Below the pieces are notes generated by a model. It had not been told where the DNA came from and made no database searches. It saw only the letters and a program-made list of their open reading frames with translations. A stretch of DNA of 64,000 nucleotides. Source: CAWHYG01 sp963833505. GTDB lineage: Bacteria > Eisenbacteria > RBG-16-71-46 > CAIMUX01. The stretch is from positions 1 to 64,000 of the forward strand of contig CAWHYG010000007.1 of assembly GCA_963833505.1 (NCBI GenBank). The letters run 5' to 3'. Each line of letters starts with the position of its first letter. The stretch's first letter is position 1. The position numbers were made by a program, and so were the translations under genes. Shown here one piece after another: positions 43,658 to 52,694 of the stretch.

Positions 43658-45003
43658 GCGCCTCTCGATTTCCCGTGGAATCAAGCTCATAGGATGATTT
43701 GCGCCCAGGGGTCATGATCGAGAGAGCACCGTTGGTAGATCTTCAGTTTGAAGTACTCGGGATCCCGGAACCCATGAGCGCGGCGGCGTATCTGGCCGAT
43801 AATGCCGTTGATCGACTCGACCAGCCCCATCTTGATTCCGTGCTCGAACCCACCCATCAACTTGTCCAGGTTGTCGCGGATACGGTAGCCGATCTTTACC
43901 AGCGGCCGCAGCCGGCTGTAGATGGCCATGTGGCACCAGGTGAGAAGTGCATTGCGGAGCGCTCCCAGACGGACCCACGGGTAGTGGAAGATCCCGCGGA
44001 GATTCTCCTTCAAGAGGTAAGCCCGCTCCAGCTGGCGGTTGCGCGTGAGCAATCGCCCGAGGAGACGTTTGGACGAGAGATCAAGGGCCTCCCGCGCCAT
44101 GAGCAGCATCCACTTCTTCACCTTGAGGGTTCGTCCGAGATCATCCTTCGGTGCGGCCCCGAAAGTCTCGCGCCGGATCTCGTCCACCGCCTCGTTCACC
44201 CACTTGATGATGTGGAACCGGTCGAGCAAGTGAATGGCGTGGGGAACGGCGCGATCAATCGCGTTGCGATAGGCCTGGCTCAGATCACTCACCACCCCGA
44301 TGATCTTCCGCCGGCCTTTCGGCCCGAGCTCCCGGAAGAAGGCCAGCAGCGTCTCCTCCTTCTTTCCTTCACCGATCCACACCACCTTGCCCGTTTCCAG
44401 GTCCGTCACCACCGTGAAGTAGACATGTCCGCCGGTCCGGGAGACCTCGTCCACTCCGATCCAGCGCAAGCCGTCCAGAGAGGGAGCGGGCCCTCCCAGC
44501 GCCAGCTCGATCGACTCCTTGTCCAACCGCGCCACCGTGTCCCAGGAAAGCCTCGCCATGCGCGCGACCTCCGAGATCGCCAGGCGACGGCAAAGACCGA
44601 CGATCAACTCGAAGAAGTGCCGGGTCATCCGGTGGCCGGGAGACTCCCAGGGCATCCGCTCCACCCGGGTCCCACCGCAACAGAACACGCGCCAAGGCGT
44701 GTAGACCACCCAGCTCTCGAAGTCGCCCATCGACCGCTCCCGCCAGCGCCGCTCCTCCGCCTCCTGGAACGCCAACTCGCGATGGCTTTTCCCACACTCC
44801 GGACACTGGTGCCCCTCACGCAAATCTCGAATCCGGATAAGTTTGATCGGTGGCCGCCCGGCCACGGCCGCCTCCTCGGTCTCGACTTCCACCACCGCAA
44901 ACCCTTGCAGACCCCAGACGTTTCTGAGAACGTCTCTTTGCTCCTGGCCACCCATCCGTGCCCTCCTTCTTGGACGAAGAAGGCACCATGGAAAACCAGG
45001 AGC
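43658..45003 (-). mobile_element. ISL3-family element A
   Basis: The left end reads GCGCCTCTCGATTTCCCGTGG; the proposed right end, read inward, is GCTCCTGGTTTTCCATGG (ending at 45003), a partial match as seen in ISL3 ends. One transposase gene lies between. The 8 bases after it (TCTCTTTG, 45006-45013) resemble the CTTTTTTG target copy, as expected if this element inserted into the left target repeat of element B. Confidence 0.7.
43687..44955 (-). CDS. ISL3-family transposase A
   Basis: 422 residues from ATG 44955 behind AGGAGGG. The N-terminal zinc-binding motif is HQCPECGKSHRE. The DDE core shows RWIGVDEVSRTGGHVYFTVV (first Asp), GVVSDLSQAYRNAI (second Asp) and VESINGIIGQIRRRAHGFRD (Glu). 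A longer frame begins at 45045, overlapping the stop of transposase B by four bases, but that region belongs to the ends of the two elements. The gene appears intact. It is clearly different in sequence from transposase B although of the same family. Confidence 0.9.
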   Translation of the reverse strand: MGGQEQRDVLRNVWGLQGFAVVEVETEEAAVAGRPPIKLIRIRDLREGHQCPECGKSHRELAFQEAEERRWRERSMGDFESWVVYTPWRVFCCGGTRVERMPWESPGHRMTRHFFELIVGLCRRLAISEVARMARLSWDTVARLDKESIELALGGPAPSLDGLRWIGVDEVSRTGGHVYFTVVTDLETGKVVWIGEGKKEETLLAFFRELGPKGRRKIIGVVSDLSQAYRNAIDRAVPHAIHLLDRFHIIKWVNEAVDEIRRETFGAAPKDDLGRTLKVKKWMLLMAREALDLSSKRLLGRLLTRNRQLERAYLLKENLRGIFHYPWVRLGALRNALLTWCHMAIYSRLRPLVKIGYRIRDNLDKLMGGFEHGIKMGLVESINGIIGQIRRRAHGFRDPEYFKLKIYQRCSLDHDPWAQIIL

Positions 45004-45013
45004 TTTCTCTTTG

Positions 45014-46453
45014 GGCTCTTCCGGAAACCGTGTGGCTGAATTCATTGGGTAAACATGGTGGTGCGTGGGTGTAGATCGAGCCCCCCGCAGTGGAAGTAGA
45101 TGGCCATGCAGAAGCGTTCGGGGTTGCGGAAGCCTCGCGCCATGCTCTTGACTCGCTGGATGCTGGCGTTGAGTCCCTCGGCGGCGGCGTTGGTGATGGG
45201 ATGTTCGAAGTAGGTGACGATGTTGTTGTAGTGGCTCTTGATCATGCGGGCGACCTGCTTGATCGGTTGGAGCCGGCTGCGAATGGCCCAGCTATACCAG
45301 GCGCGGAAGTGGCGATCGGCGGCACCCTGGTACTGGTAATCCCAGAAGCGCATGAACTCCTCCTTGAGGCTCCAGGCTCGGGCCGTCTTCAAGTCGCTCC
45401 GTCGAGCCAGGTGGAGGAACTGACGCCACTCACCGAGGGAGAAGGTGTCGGGGTTGCGGAGCCAGTCGTACTTCGTTCCTTTGAGCCAATCCTTGCCCTC
45501 GAGCTGAAGAGCCCGGTTCTCGCGGCGCCGAATCTTGTCGACCGCGTCCCCCAGGTGCTTGGCCACATGGAACTTGTCGAAGACGATCTTCGCTTGGCCC
45601 CGGGGAAGACTCTCGGTCACCGAACCGATGTAAGGCTCCCACATATCCATGGCCACGCCCTGGACGGCCTGCAGTTGTTCCGGCGTCTGGCTGGTCCAGA
45701 AGTCATCCAGGCTTTCCCTGCGTCGGTCCTGGCTCACAAAAAGAACACGAGGCTTCTCCAGGTCGCTGACGACGGTCACGTACTGGTGGCCGCGCCGGAA
45801 GGAGGTCTCGTCAATTCCGAGATACGGCACGGGCTCGGCCTGGCGACGAAGGAGTCCGCGGCGGACCGATCGCTCCTGGATCCCCGCCGCTTCGTCCCAG
45901 CTCAGCCGCAGCTGTTTTCGCACGGCAGAGAGCGAGGCCTGCTTCATCCAGTCAATGGCCAGGGCTTCGAAGAGGGCGGTGAAGCGCGAACTGTCCTCAG
46001 CCCAGGGAACCTGGATCTGCTTGACCCCGTGGGTCGGGCAGTTCAGCCGCGGAACCCGGGCATGGAGGAGGGTCTTGTACTGAAAGGTGTCAAGGTGGCG
46101 CCAGATCCGCTCCCGATGATCATGGATGGGCGCTCGCTCCAGGCACTCCGGGCAGACCCACAGCTCCTTCGCGGGAAGCGCAACCCAGACGTGAACCTCT
46201 CCCTCGGCCAGCTTCAGCTCCACCTTCTCGACACCCCAAGGATCCATCAAGCCGAGCAGCTTGGCATACAGCGTCTTGTCGTCCATGACCGGTCCTCCAT
46301 CGGGCCCCCGCAGCCCGACGGAACCGTACCACCGGCCGGATCACTCAACAAATCCGGCCACCCGAAAGCCGGAAGCGCCTCTCTTTGCAACCCTGCTCTC
46401 ACCAGCACATTCCGGCCCCAAGCCCTTTCAGCACGGAAATTCGAGAGGAGCCC
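45014..46453 (-). mobile_element. ISL3-family element B
   Basis: The outer right end, read inward from 46453, is GGGCTCCTCTCGAATTTCCG; the inner left end at about 45013 is GGGCTCTTCCGGAAACCGTG. Both are followed by GTG(.)CTGAA, so they form an inverted pair about 1.44 kb apart around one transposase gene. The right flank is CTTTTTTG (46454-46461). Confidence 0.75.
45042..46286 (-). CDS. ISL3-family transposase B
   Basis: 414 residues, ATG behind GGAGGACC. Motifs: zinc-binding CPECLERAPIHDH and a second Cys-His pair in RLNCPTHGVKQI; helix-turn-helix RLSWDEAAGIQERSV; DDE core with PYLGIDETSFRRGHQYVTVV, GVAMDMWEPYIGSV and AAAEGLNASIQRVKSMARGF. All are typical of ISL3 transposases and nothing is truncated. 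The gene reads opposite to the hybrid kinase it interrupts. Confidence 0.92.
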   Translation of the reverse strand: MDDKTLYAKLLGLMDPWGVEKVELKLAEGEVHVWVALPAKELWVCPECLERAPIHDHRERIWRHLDTFQYKTLLHARVPRLNCPTHGVKQIQVPWAEDSSRFTALFEALAIDWMKQASLSAVRKQLRLSWDEAAGIQERSVRRGLLRRQAEPVPYLGIDETSFRRGHQYVTVVSDLEKPRVLFVSQDRRRESLDDFWTSQTPEQLQAVQGVAMDMWEPYIGSVTESLPRGQAKIVFDKFHVAKHLGDAVDKIRRRENRALQLEGKDWLKGTKYDWLRNPDTFSLGEWRQFLHLARRSDLKTARAWSLKEEFMRFWDYQYQGAADRHFRAWYSWAIRSRLQPIKQVARMIKSHYNNIVTYFEHPITNAAAEGLNASIQRVKSMARGFRNPERFCMAIYFHCGGLDLHPRTTMFTQ

Positions 46454-46461
46454 CTTTTTTG
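46454..46461 (+). repeat. 8-bp target duplication (right) of the ISL3 pair
   Basis: CTTTTTTG, identical to 43650-43657; the hybrid-kinase coding sequence resumes directly after it with GAC GTG AAC. Confidence 0.85.
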
Positions 46462-48068
46462 ACGTGAACCGCCTGAAACAGACCGAGGTCAAGCTCCGGT
46501 ACGAGAAGGCCTATGCCGAAAGCATTGTGGAAACGGTGCGGCATCCCCTCGTCGTCCTGGACGAGAAACTGCGGGTCACGTCGGCCAACCGGGCCTTCTG
46601 CGATATTTCGCAGGTCGAATCGGACCTGGCGACGGGCCGACCGCTCTATGAACTGAGCAACGGGCTATGGGATGTCCCGCACCTGAGAGAGCTGCTGGAG
46701 GATGTGATTCCCCGTCAATCCGCATTCCAGGACTTTCGGATGGACTACGAGTTTCCGCAGATCGGCCGCAAGATCATGCTCTTGAGTGGCCGGCGGATTG
46801 AACCGGTCGGCGGCGTGCCGGCGCGTCTCCTTCTGGTGATCGAGGATGTCACGCGGCGCGAACGGGATCGCGCGGCGCTCGCGGCGCTCAACCGCGACCT
46901 GGAGCAGAGAGTGGCGGACCGCACGGCCCTGGTGATGCATCGCTCGCGACAGCTTCGTTCACTGGCGTCTGAACTGGCGCGCGGCGAACAGCGCGAGCGG
47001 GAACGCCTCACGCGAATGCTCCACGACGACCTGCAGCAACTCCTGGTCGGTGCGAAGATCCAATTGGCCACGATGCGATCGAAAGGGGGAAGTGAGTTCT
47101 CGCAGGAAGCGGTCGATCTGATGGAGACTCTGCTCAACCAGTCCATGGAGGCCACCCGTTCGCTGACCATGGAGTTGAGCCCCGCGGTCCTCTACGAGGG
47201 GGGACTGGACGCCGCCATCCAGTGGCTGGCCCGCCAGAACCAGACCCGGTACGGGGTGACCGTGCAGACGGACATCAACACCAAAGTGGAAAGAGACGAG
47301 GAGGGTGTCGCGATCCTGCTTTTTCAGGCGGTCCGCGAGCTTCTCCTCAACGTCGTCAAACACGCGCAGGTCCAGTCGGCCCGAGTCCAGTTGGACCGTG
47401 ACGCCGATGACCAGGTCCACATCGTGGTCAGTGACGAAGGAGTCGGCTTCGACCCGGCCGGATTCCAGGCCGGCGGGCATTCAGGCACAGGCCTCGGGCT
47501 GCTCGGTCTCCGCGAACGGATGGAGCAGATCGGCGGCACGTGTGACATCGACAGCCGTCCCGGACACGGCACTCGCGTCACGCTGGCGGTCAAGGTGGAG
47601 CGACCACCGGCTCGACCTGCGACAGTTGCCGCCCGCCAACCGCGGGAGGAGATCGCAGCAGCCGCACTCGGCAGTCCGGGTACGCGGAGCGGGAAGATTC
47701 GTTTACTCCTGGCTGATGATTGTGCGACCGTACGTCAGCTGCTGGCAGGGTTCCTGAGCCAGGAGGCGGACATCGAGGTGGCGGCCGAGGCGGTCGACGG
47801 GCGTGAGGCGATCACGCTGGCGCGGAAACTCGGTCCCGACGTCATCCTGATGGATTCCAACATGCCGGTGGTCAACGGCTGGGAGGCGACCCTGGAGATC
47901 ACCTCCGCTCTTCCGGGGATCCGTGTGATTGCGTTGTCCGCGTTTGAGGACGATGCGGCCGCAAGTGCCATGCTCGATGCCGGCGCAGTCGCTTGCGTGA
48001 CCAAGGGAGGTCCGTCGGAGCAACTACTGGCCGCGATACGTTCGGCAGCAGGCCGTTCGGAAGGTTAG

Positions 48069-48411
48069 CCTCTCCGAAAGAAAGAGCGGGCCGTACCGTC
48101 GCCGGAGAAGCTCGTGTTCGACTGCGAACCGGGCCGGACGTTCAAGCCAGTTGTTTCTGACGCATTGAGGTTAGGGCGTTGAGCGGATCCGACAACCCGC
48201 GACTTCACCAGGCGTTGACCTTCCGGGTGGGATGCCGGGACGGCATCGCGACGGAATCCGCGGATCGGAAGCGGACTTGATCTCGACAAGTCTCGGTCTT
48301 CCGGAAGAAATTGATGCCGGGCCTGAACTCGTCTATGCTTATACAGAGTTATTTCAACTTGAATCGACACGGGCAGGCACCGGTGGGGCAGGGGCGAGGA
48401 AGGGCATTCCA
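48069..48411. other. Intergenic region without a recognised gene
   Basis: A 343-base stretch after the hybrid-kinase stop. I see no conserved coding motif. An AT-richer patch near 48335-48360 could be part of a promoter for the small gene that follows, but no convincing -35/-10 pair is assigned. Confidence 0.35.
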
Positions 48412-48645
48412 ATGGTAGAGCCGACGATGGAACTGGAAGCGCTGACGATGACCGACTCCGGGCTGGCCAGAGCGCAGTCGGAAATGGTGACGGCGATTGT
48501 CGATGACGTGCAGCGAATTAGACGGCTCCACGGCAATGCCAGCGTGGCCTCCGTGACCTCGGCGCTCCGGTTGAAGCTTGGACTTCTCGAAACGCTCAAC
48601 AGTGAACGGCGGTCACGCCGCGCTCTGGCCAGGTCCAGGAGCTGA
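48412..48645 (+). CDS. Small hypothetical protein
   Basis: A 77-residue, mainly helical product beginning MVEPTMELEALTMTDSGLAR, with MVTAIVDDVQRIRRLHGNAS and a basic C-terminus. ATG lies 10 bases after GAGGAAGGG. No family recognised. It overlaps the 3' end of the convergent glycosyltransferase gene by 33 bases. Confidence 0.5.
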   Translation: MVEPTMELEALTMTDSGLARAQSEMVTAIVDDVQRIRRLHGNASVASVTSALRLKLGLLETLNSERRSRRALARSRS

Positions 48646-50037
48646 CGCGGCCAGGAGCGGTCCCGATTCCGCTCGCTGCGGGATCGCTTCCGCGAGATAC
48701 TTCATGATGGCCGCGACGATGGGGTCCGCTTCCAATCCCTCAAAACAGCGCGGTACGCGGCAGGTCTTCTGGAGCTTGTTGAGGCAAGTGATGTTCCGGC
48801 AACGCGCACCGGAGATGAAGGTGATGGAGGGGGCGTCCTGCCAGGCAGGCAAGAAACCCGGTTGGCGGGAATCATAACCCGACATCCGGGCCGGAGTCGC
48901 GCCGAAGAGACAGACCACGAACGTCCGATTGCGACCGGGAGAACGGACGGAAGAAAAGTACTTTCGAGCTGCCGCCCAATGCAGTGGACCTGTGTCTCCC
49001 GACACGAATGCGTCCACCAGGTCAGTCAGGGCCGCGAAGGAGTCTGCCGGCAGCGAGGCGGGCACGATGGTGACCCGGTCCGCCGCCCGTCGCGAAAGGA
49101 CCGCGAGCAGCCGGTGTCCGACCCCGTGGTCGGTGTGCCCCTCTCCCAGCAGGACGCGCGTGGGGTCAATGGCGACTCCCTCAAGCAGCCGCGCCAGGAG
49201 CCCGAAGGGCGGGCGGGTGAAGGGAGAGCCGGTGTCGGGATTGACCAGCACGAGAGGACCCTCTGCATCACCGCGCACAGTCGCAAGAAAGGCCGTAGCC
49301 TCGAGGCGCGCCCTCTCGGTCAGCCCCAAACCGACCCCGAGGAGCGGTCTCCGGCGAACGGGGTGGAAACGCCGGCGGAGAACCCGGTGCAAGAAGACAT
49401 GGGCCTGATAGAGGAAGTGATTCGGCTTCGAGGGCGCCTGCTCGTTGCGCAGGAGCTGCGGCGCGTGTCCGGTAAAGTCGAGGACGGGCAGATCGCGCGG
49501 AATGGGATTCCCGTGATGAAAGAAGGGACAGGCGTTCACCACCAGGTCGAATCCTCCGCCCCGGCAGAGGTCGGCAACGTTTTGTAGATCTGATGCGCTG
49601 GGCAGCGGGCTCCCGGTATAAAGGGGCTGCAATCGAGTGATCTCAGGGTTGCCCGCGACCAGGCAGACCGCGGATCGGGAAACGGCGTAGTCGATCTCCG
49701 CGCTTGGGAAGAAGTCACGCAATGCGGTGACCATGGACTGGTGCATCACGGCGTCACCCAAATGGACGTCGGCCAGAACGAGGATTCGGCGGATGCACCC
49801 CAATTGAGAGAGAGCGTGTTCTTCCCGAGCAAAGTAACGCCGTTCCATCGAGCGGCTGGCAATGAAAGGGACAATCGTCGCGTCCAGAAGGCGCGCGCCC
49901 GCGCCGGGCAGGCGGTCGGTCAAGCTGCTGGAAAGTCGAAAGAGCGTGCTCTGAAGGGCCAAACCCAGCCAGACCTTTCTCGTGAGCGGACAGCAGATTC
50001 TGTCAGGTCGAAACGATCGATCGAACCGCCCAGCCAC
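48613..50037 (-). CDS. Glycosyltransferase family 9 (heptosyltransferase-like) protein
   Basis: 474 residues. The GT-B fold of ADP-heptose transferases is suggested by RRILVLADVHLGDAVMHQSMVTALRDFFPSAEID in pieces near residue 80, the mid-protein VLVNPDTGSPFTRPPFGLLARLL, and the donor-site VDAFVSGDTGPLHWAAA near 340 (typical: FIGNDSGPMHLAAA). A late Cys-rich region (CRNITCLNKLQKTCRVPRC) follows. GTG at 50037 is the listed start; an ATG at the residues MERRYFAREE is an alternative. It likely builds a surface glycan, but no other glycan genes are adjacent. Confidence 0.75.
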   Translation of the reverse strand: MAGRFDRSFRPDRICCPLTRKVWLGLALQSTLFRLSSSLTDRLPGAGARLLDATIVPFIASRSMERRYFAREEHALSQLGCIRRILVLADVHLGDAVMHQSMVTALRDFFPSAEIDYAVSRSAVCLVAGNPEITRLQPLYTGSPLPSASDLQNVADLCRGGGFDLVVNACPFFHHGNPIPRDLPVLDFTGHAPQLLRNEQAPSKPNHFLYQAHVFLHRVLRRRFHPVRRRPLLGVGLGLTERARLEATAFLATVRGDAEGPLVLVNPDTGSPFTRPPFGLLARLLEGVAIDPTRVLLGEGHTDHGVGHRLLAVLSRRAADRVTIVPASLPADSFAALTDLVDAFVSGDTGPLHWAAARKYFSSVRSPGRNRTFVVCLFGATPARMSGYDSRQPGFLPAWQDAPSITFISGARCRNITCLNKLQKTCRVPRCFEGLEADPIVAAIMKYLAEAIPQRAESGPLLAASAPGPGQSAA

Positions 50038-50344
50038 ATGATCTCACGAACCGGTGCAACATCGGATCTTCCGGCAAGCGGTGCCGATCGCCCGGCCCGG
50101 TCGTCGGGTGCCGTCCTGCGCCGGTCCATGAGGGAGAGCTTATCAGGCTTACCTCTGGTCCAGAAGCGTATGGAGTGCAGGCAATCGACCCTCGGTTCGG
50201 AGAGCCGTTCACACTGAACCCACCCACGCATCTTGAAGCCGTGGATACAGCATGGCGATTCCGCCAACCACCCCCAGCCTCGTCGTTTCCGACCATCGCG
50301 TGATCTTCCCGGCTCGTTCGGCGGCCCTTGGCGCTGAGTGGAGA
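50038..50344. other. Intergenic region, nothing recognised
   Basis: A 307-base stretch between two minus-strand genes. Open frames on both strands are short and without motifs. It should contain the glycosyltransferase promoter. Confidence 0.35.
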
Positions 50345-51068
50345 TCAGCGCACTCGAAAACGCGACACGCCCAGAGATGCCGCCAGGCGGCGGGCCCGCT
50401 CGATCTCACCCGCGGTCATGGTGAAGCCCACCACGCTGGCCTGCACGATGGGAATGTAGGTCTTTGCCCGGGTCAGAAAGTCGAGCAGCGCTTCCCAGAA
50501 ACGCTCGGGCGACAGCGATCGTCCCGAAGCAGAGGGCAATCGAAAGTGACTTTCGAGCTCGAGCGCGTCCGCCTCAGACTCGCCGGGGAGGACGGTCGGG
50601 ACGGGCTTTTGTTCCGTCCTCACCGGCTCGAAGGATGTGACCGGACGGCTCAGTTCCACGTAACGCGCGCAATTCGGGGCGTTCAGCGAGACGGACACCT
50701 CGTCCACGGCCCCGGCAAGCTCGGGCAGAACGTCCCGTCCATGAATGAGACAGGCATGTCCATTTGTGTTCAACCGCACCCGGCATCCGGCGTCATGAAA
50801 GAGGGGAGCGGCCTGCGTGATCAGATCCCACCGGAAGGTCGGCTCTCCGAATCCGCACCAGAATGATCTCCCGGAACGATCCAGGACCTCCGCGAGCCTG
50901 CACGGCGGAACGCAGGTCGTCGAGAGTTGGCTCCTCTCCGCCATGCAGGGTGGATCCGCCGAGCCCTTCCCGCTGGTAGCGGATGCAGAAGGAGCAGCGG
51001 TTCGTGCAACGGTTGGTGACGTTGAGGTAGAGTCTGGTCGGATCCTCATAGATGTAGGTAGAGTCCAT
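50345..51068 (-). pseudogene. TatD-associated-type radical SAM protein, frameshifted
   Basis: The first frame (51068 to about 50865) has MDSTYIYEDPTRLYLNVTNR and the cluster motif CTNRCSFCIRYQREGLGG, then REIILV. The second frame (about 50865 to 50345) continues WCGFGEPTFRWDLITQAA, VRLNTNGHACLIHGRDVLPEL and VDEVSVSLNAP. Relatives read ...REIxxCGFGEPTLR, so one base has been lost or gained near 50865. The family is often adjacent to tatD, which is not present here. Either a real inactivating mutation or a sequence error. Confidence 0.82.
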
Positions 51069-51131
51069 GGGTCAAGTCTACACCGAACCGATCCGCGAAG
51101 GGCGAATCAACCCGAGAGGTGCCCGGCTATC

Positions 51132-51611
51132 ATGTCGACGAGCAAGCGCGCCCCCAAGTATTGGCTGAGCGCCTGGCTGCCGGTGGTTCTCGGGGCCGTT
51201 GTCATCGTGCTGGAGTCGACGGAATTCATGAGCGCCGAGCACACCAGTGGCCCGCTGCGGTGGCTCTTCGAGGCCGTCTTCGGGCACGTGAACAACGCCC
51301 GATGGGAGATCGTGCATCACCTGATCCGCAAGTCCGGGCACTTTCTCGGCTATGGGACCATCGGGTTGGCCTGGCTGCGCGCCTGGTGGATGTCCCTGCC
51401 CCGCTATGGTTTCTTCCAGGACGCCTTTCTCGCGCTCCTGGGAACCGCGCTCATGGCGAGCGCCGATGAGTTCCACCAGACCTTCCTGCCAAACCGGACG
51501 GGCCGTGCGTTGGACGTGCTGCTGGACTGCTCCGGCGCCGTCACGTTGCAGCTCGTGGTCTATCTCCTTCTGCGGAGGCGCCTGCGCGACCGGCTGGCTC
51601 GTGCTGTCTGA
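51132..51611 (+). CDS. VanZ-family membrane protein
   Basis: 159 residues with four membrane helices. The VanZ pattern is seen in WLPVVLGAVVIVLEST, KSGHFLGYGTIGLAWLRA (conserved His), ASADEFHQTFLPNRTGRALDVLLDCSGAV (canonical DExxQxFxPxRxxxxxDxxxNxxGa). VanZ proteins confer teicoplanin resistance in some Firmicutes, but most family members have unknown envelope roles. Start at ATG 51132; the longer open frame upstream is not coding. Confidence 0.85.
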   Translation: MSTSKRAPKYWLSAWLPVVLGAVVIVLESTEFMSAEHTSGPLRWLFEAVFGHVNNARWEIVHHLIRKSGHFLGYGTIGLAWLRAWWMSLPRYGFFQDAFLALLGTALMASADEFHQTFLPNRTGRALDVLLDCSGAVTLQLVVYLLLRRRLRDRLARAV

Positions 51612-51614
51612 GTA

Positions 51615-51740
51615 TCATCTTGTAATAGGTGCCCGCGCGTACGCGGACCGGACCACGGCCATCAGATCGTCGATCGGCGCGTTCTTGCTGATGTAGTCCA
51701 CGGCGCCGGCCTCGCGCATCCTCTGGCCGAGCTCGCCCTC
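51615..51740 (-). pseudogene. C-terminal fragment of a response-regulator receiver domain
   Basis: Residues ELGQRMREAGAVDYISKNAP and IDDLMAVVRSAYARAPITR match the last helix-strand-helix of a receiver domain, including the conserved Lys after YIS. The upstream part of the domain is missing: the sequence changes abruptly near 51745. Confidence 0.6.
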
Positions 51741-51764
51741 CTCCTTCGAATGTCCCAGCGCCGG

Positions 51765-51963
51765 ACCCGTCGTCGTCGAGGTCCTCGATGTCGGTGGTCG
51801 CGTGGTTCGCCGCCTGCTGGATGGCTTCATGACAGCCGGCCGTCATTCCATCGTCTGGGACGGGCGAGACGATGCGGGCCGTGACGTCGCGTCCGGGGTC
51901 CACCTGGCTCGCGTCTCGGCGGCTTCCGGGACGAGGACGGCGAGGATCGTGGTCTTGAAGTGA
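51765..51963 (+). pseudogene. C-terminal FlgD-like tail fragment of a lost secreted protein
   Basis: A plus-strand frame reads VVEVLDVGGRVVRRLLDGFM, TAGRHSIVWDGRDDAGRDVA and SGVHLARVSAASGTRTARIV before TGA. This is the last beta-sandwich of FlgD-type/secretion tails, as seen whole in the proteins at 53847 and 57080. The start and main body are absent, and the fragment abuts an opposed receiver-domain fragment. Confidence 0.65.
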
Positions 51964-52176
51964 GATCCGGGCAGGTGAGGCGCCCGGCGGAGCCGGAACG
52001 GCGGGAGCGGGCGGGGGAGTCCCGAAGTGTGCCACGGCGGTCCTGGACCGTGCCCCGGTGAGCCATTCCGGTGGACAGGGACGTCCTGAGGACATAGTGT
52101 CATGTGGGGATGCTGCTGCCGAGAGGGACATCAGCGACCTTGTGACCCAATAATCCAGGAAAGTCAGGTGACACCT

Positions 52177-52404
52177 ATGGCGATGACTCAGGGAGATGCT
52201 GTAACCAACGCCAAATGCCCGGATTGGGGCACGGGGGTGATTCTCTCCATCGGGGCGACTTCAGTCGAAGTCCGGTTCCCGGTGGTCGGCCAGAAGCGTC
52301 TTCGGATGGAAGTGCTCGTCCGCTCTTCCGAACCGGCGCCGACCTTCGCCAAGGCGGGCAAGAAAACGGACACCGCGGCTAAACGGACCAAGCAGGCCCG
52401 CTGA
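52177..52404 (+). CDS. DUF3553-family small protein
   Basis: 75 residues. MTQGDAVTNAKCPDWGTGVI and VEVRFPVVGQKRLRMEVLV match the DUF3553 pattern (GDxVxNPxxPDWGxGxV...GxKxL), an SH3-like barrel that also occurs at the end of UvrD-type helicases. The Lys-rich tail suggests nucleic acid contact. ATG follows AGGTG. Confidence 0.75.
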   Translation: MAMTQGDAVTNAKCPDWGTGVILSIGATSVEVRFPVVGQKRLRMEVLVRSSEPAPTFAKAGKKTDTAAKRTKQAR

Positions 52405-52694
52405 GAACGCGTCATCGTTGCAGCCCTGAGCCCGAACGAGGACTGAGGACTACGGCCCCCCGCCTTGCGACCCGATCCGCGAATTGCCGCGGGCGATAGA
52501 TTGCCGGCAGACTGAGGTGAACAGGCGATCTCCTGTCCATCGGGGAAATCCTCCCTGATCACCTTCCGGGACGGCCGCATTCGCCAGGATGAGCCGTGTC
52601 GTCGCGGCTCCAGGCTGCGGACGTGCTCAAGACCATGCCGATCCTCGAGGACCAGCCGGAGGCGAACGAAACCAACGTGGATCGTAGGTCATGA
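52405..52694. other. Intergenic region between convergent genes
   Basis: 290 bases without a recognisable gene or strong hairpin; frames here are short and unlike known families. Confidence 0.35.

Larger units (their letters stand above)
41122..48068 (+). pseudogene. CheB-CheR-PAS-histidine kinase-receiver hybrid, broken by an amber codon and two IS elements
   Basis: The 5' part (41122-43649) encodes a CheB methylesterase domain (SIVGIGASAGGLEALKEFF, VVQHLDPSHKS, LSGGSGSDGL), a CheR methyltransferase (SFFRDAPALE, VWVPGCATGEEAYSIA, FSKLDLISCCNVMIYF), a PAS-like segment and a long NEEL coiled coil. At 43585 a TAG replaces the Trp/Tyr expected before YTVRILPYRTLDDRIDG. The frame reaches VVITFF at 43655 and resumes after the IS pair at about 46455 (FFDVNRLKQTE). 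The 3' part holds a PAS domain, a NarL-type kinase (LTRMLHDDLQQLLVG; DEGVGFD; GTGLGLLGLRER) and a receiver (LLLADDCATVRQLL, VILMDSNMPVVNG). Intact length would be near 1,380 residues. A GTG at 46463 could start a separate 3' product. Confidence 0.88.

Noticed and set aside
43687..46286. A single IS with two co-operating transposase genes (ATGA overlap at 45042-45045)
   Set aside because: Inverted-repeat-like ends are visible for each gene separately and transposase A has a better start at 44955 with its own ribosome binding site, so two adjacent elements is the simpler reading.
45090..46454. Plus-strand open frame continuing from ISL3 element B into the kinase half of the hybrid gene
   Set aside because: The part within the IS is antisense to the transposase. 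Only the sequence after 46455 is genuine kinase coding. A chance fusion ORF is possible but not a designed gene.
51132..51611. Glycopeptide resistance gene (vanZ proper)
   Set aside because: It is VanZ-family by motif, but no vanHAX or other resistance genes are nearby, so a resistance role is not supported.
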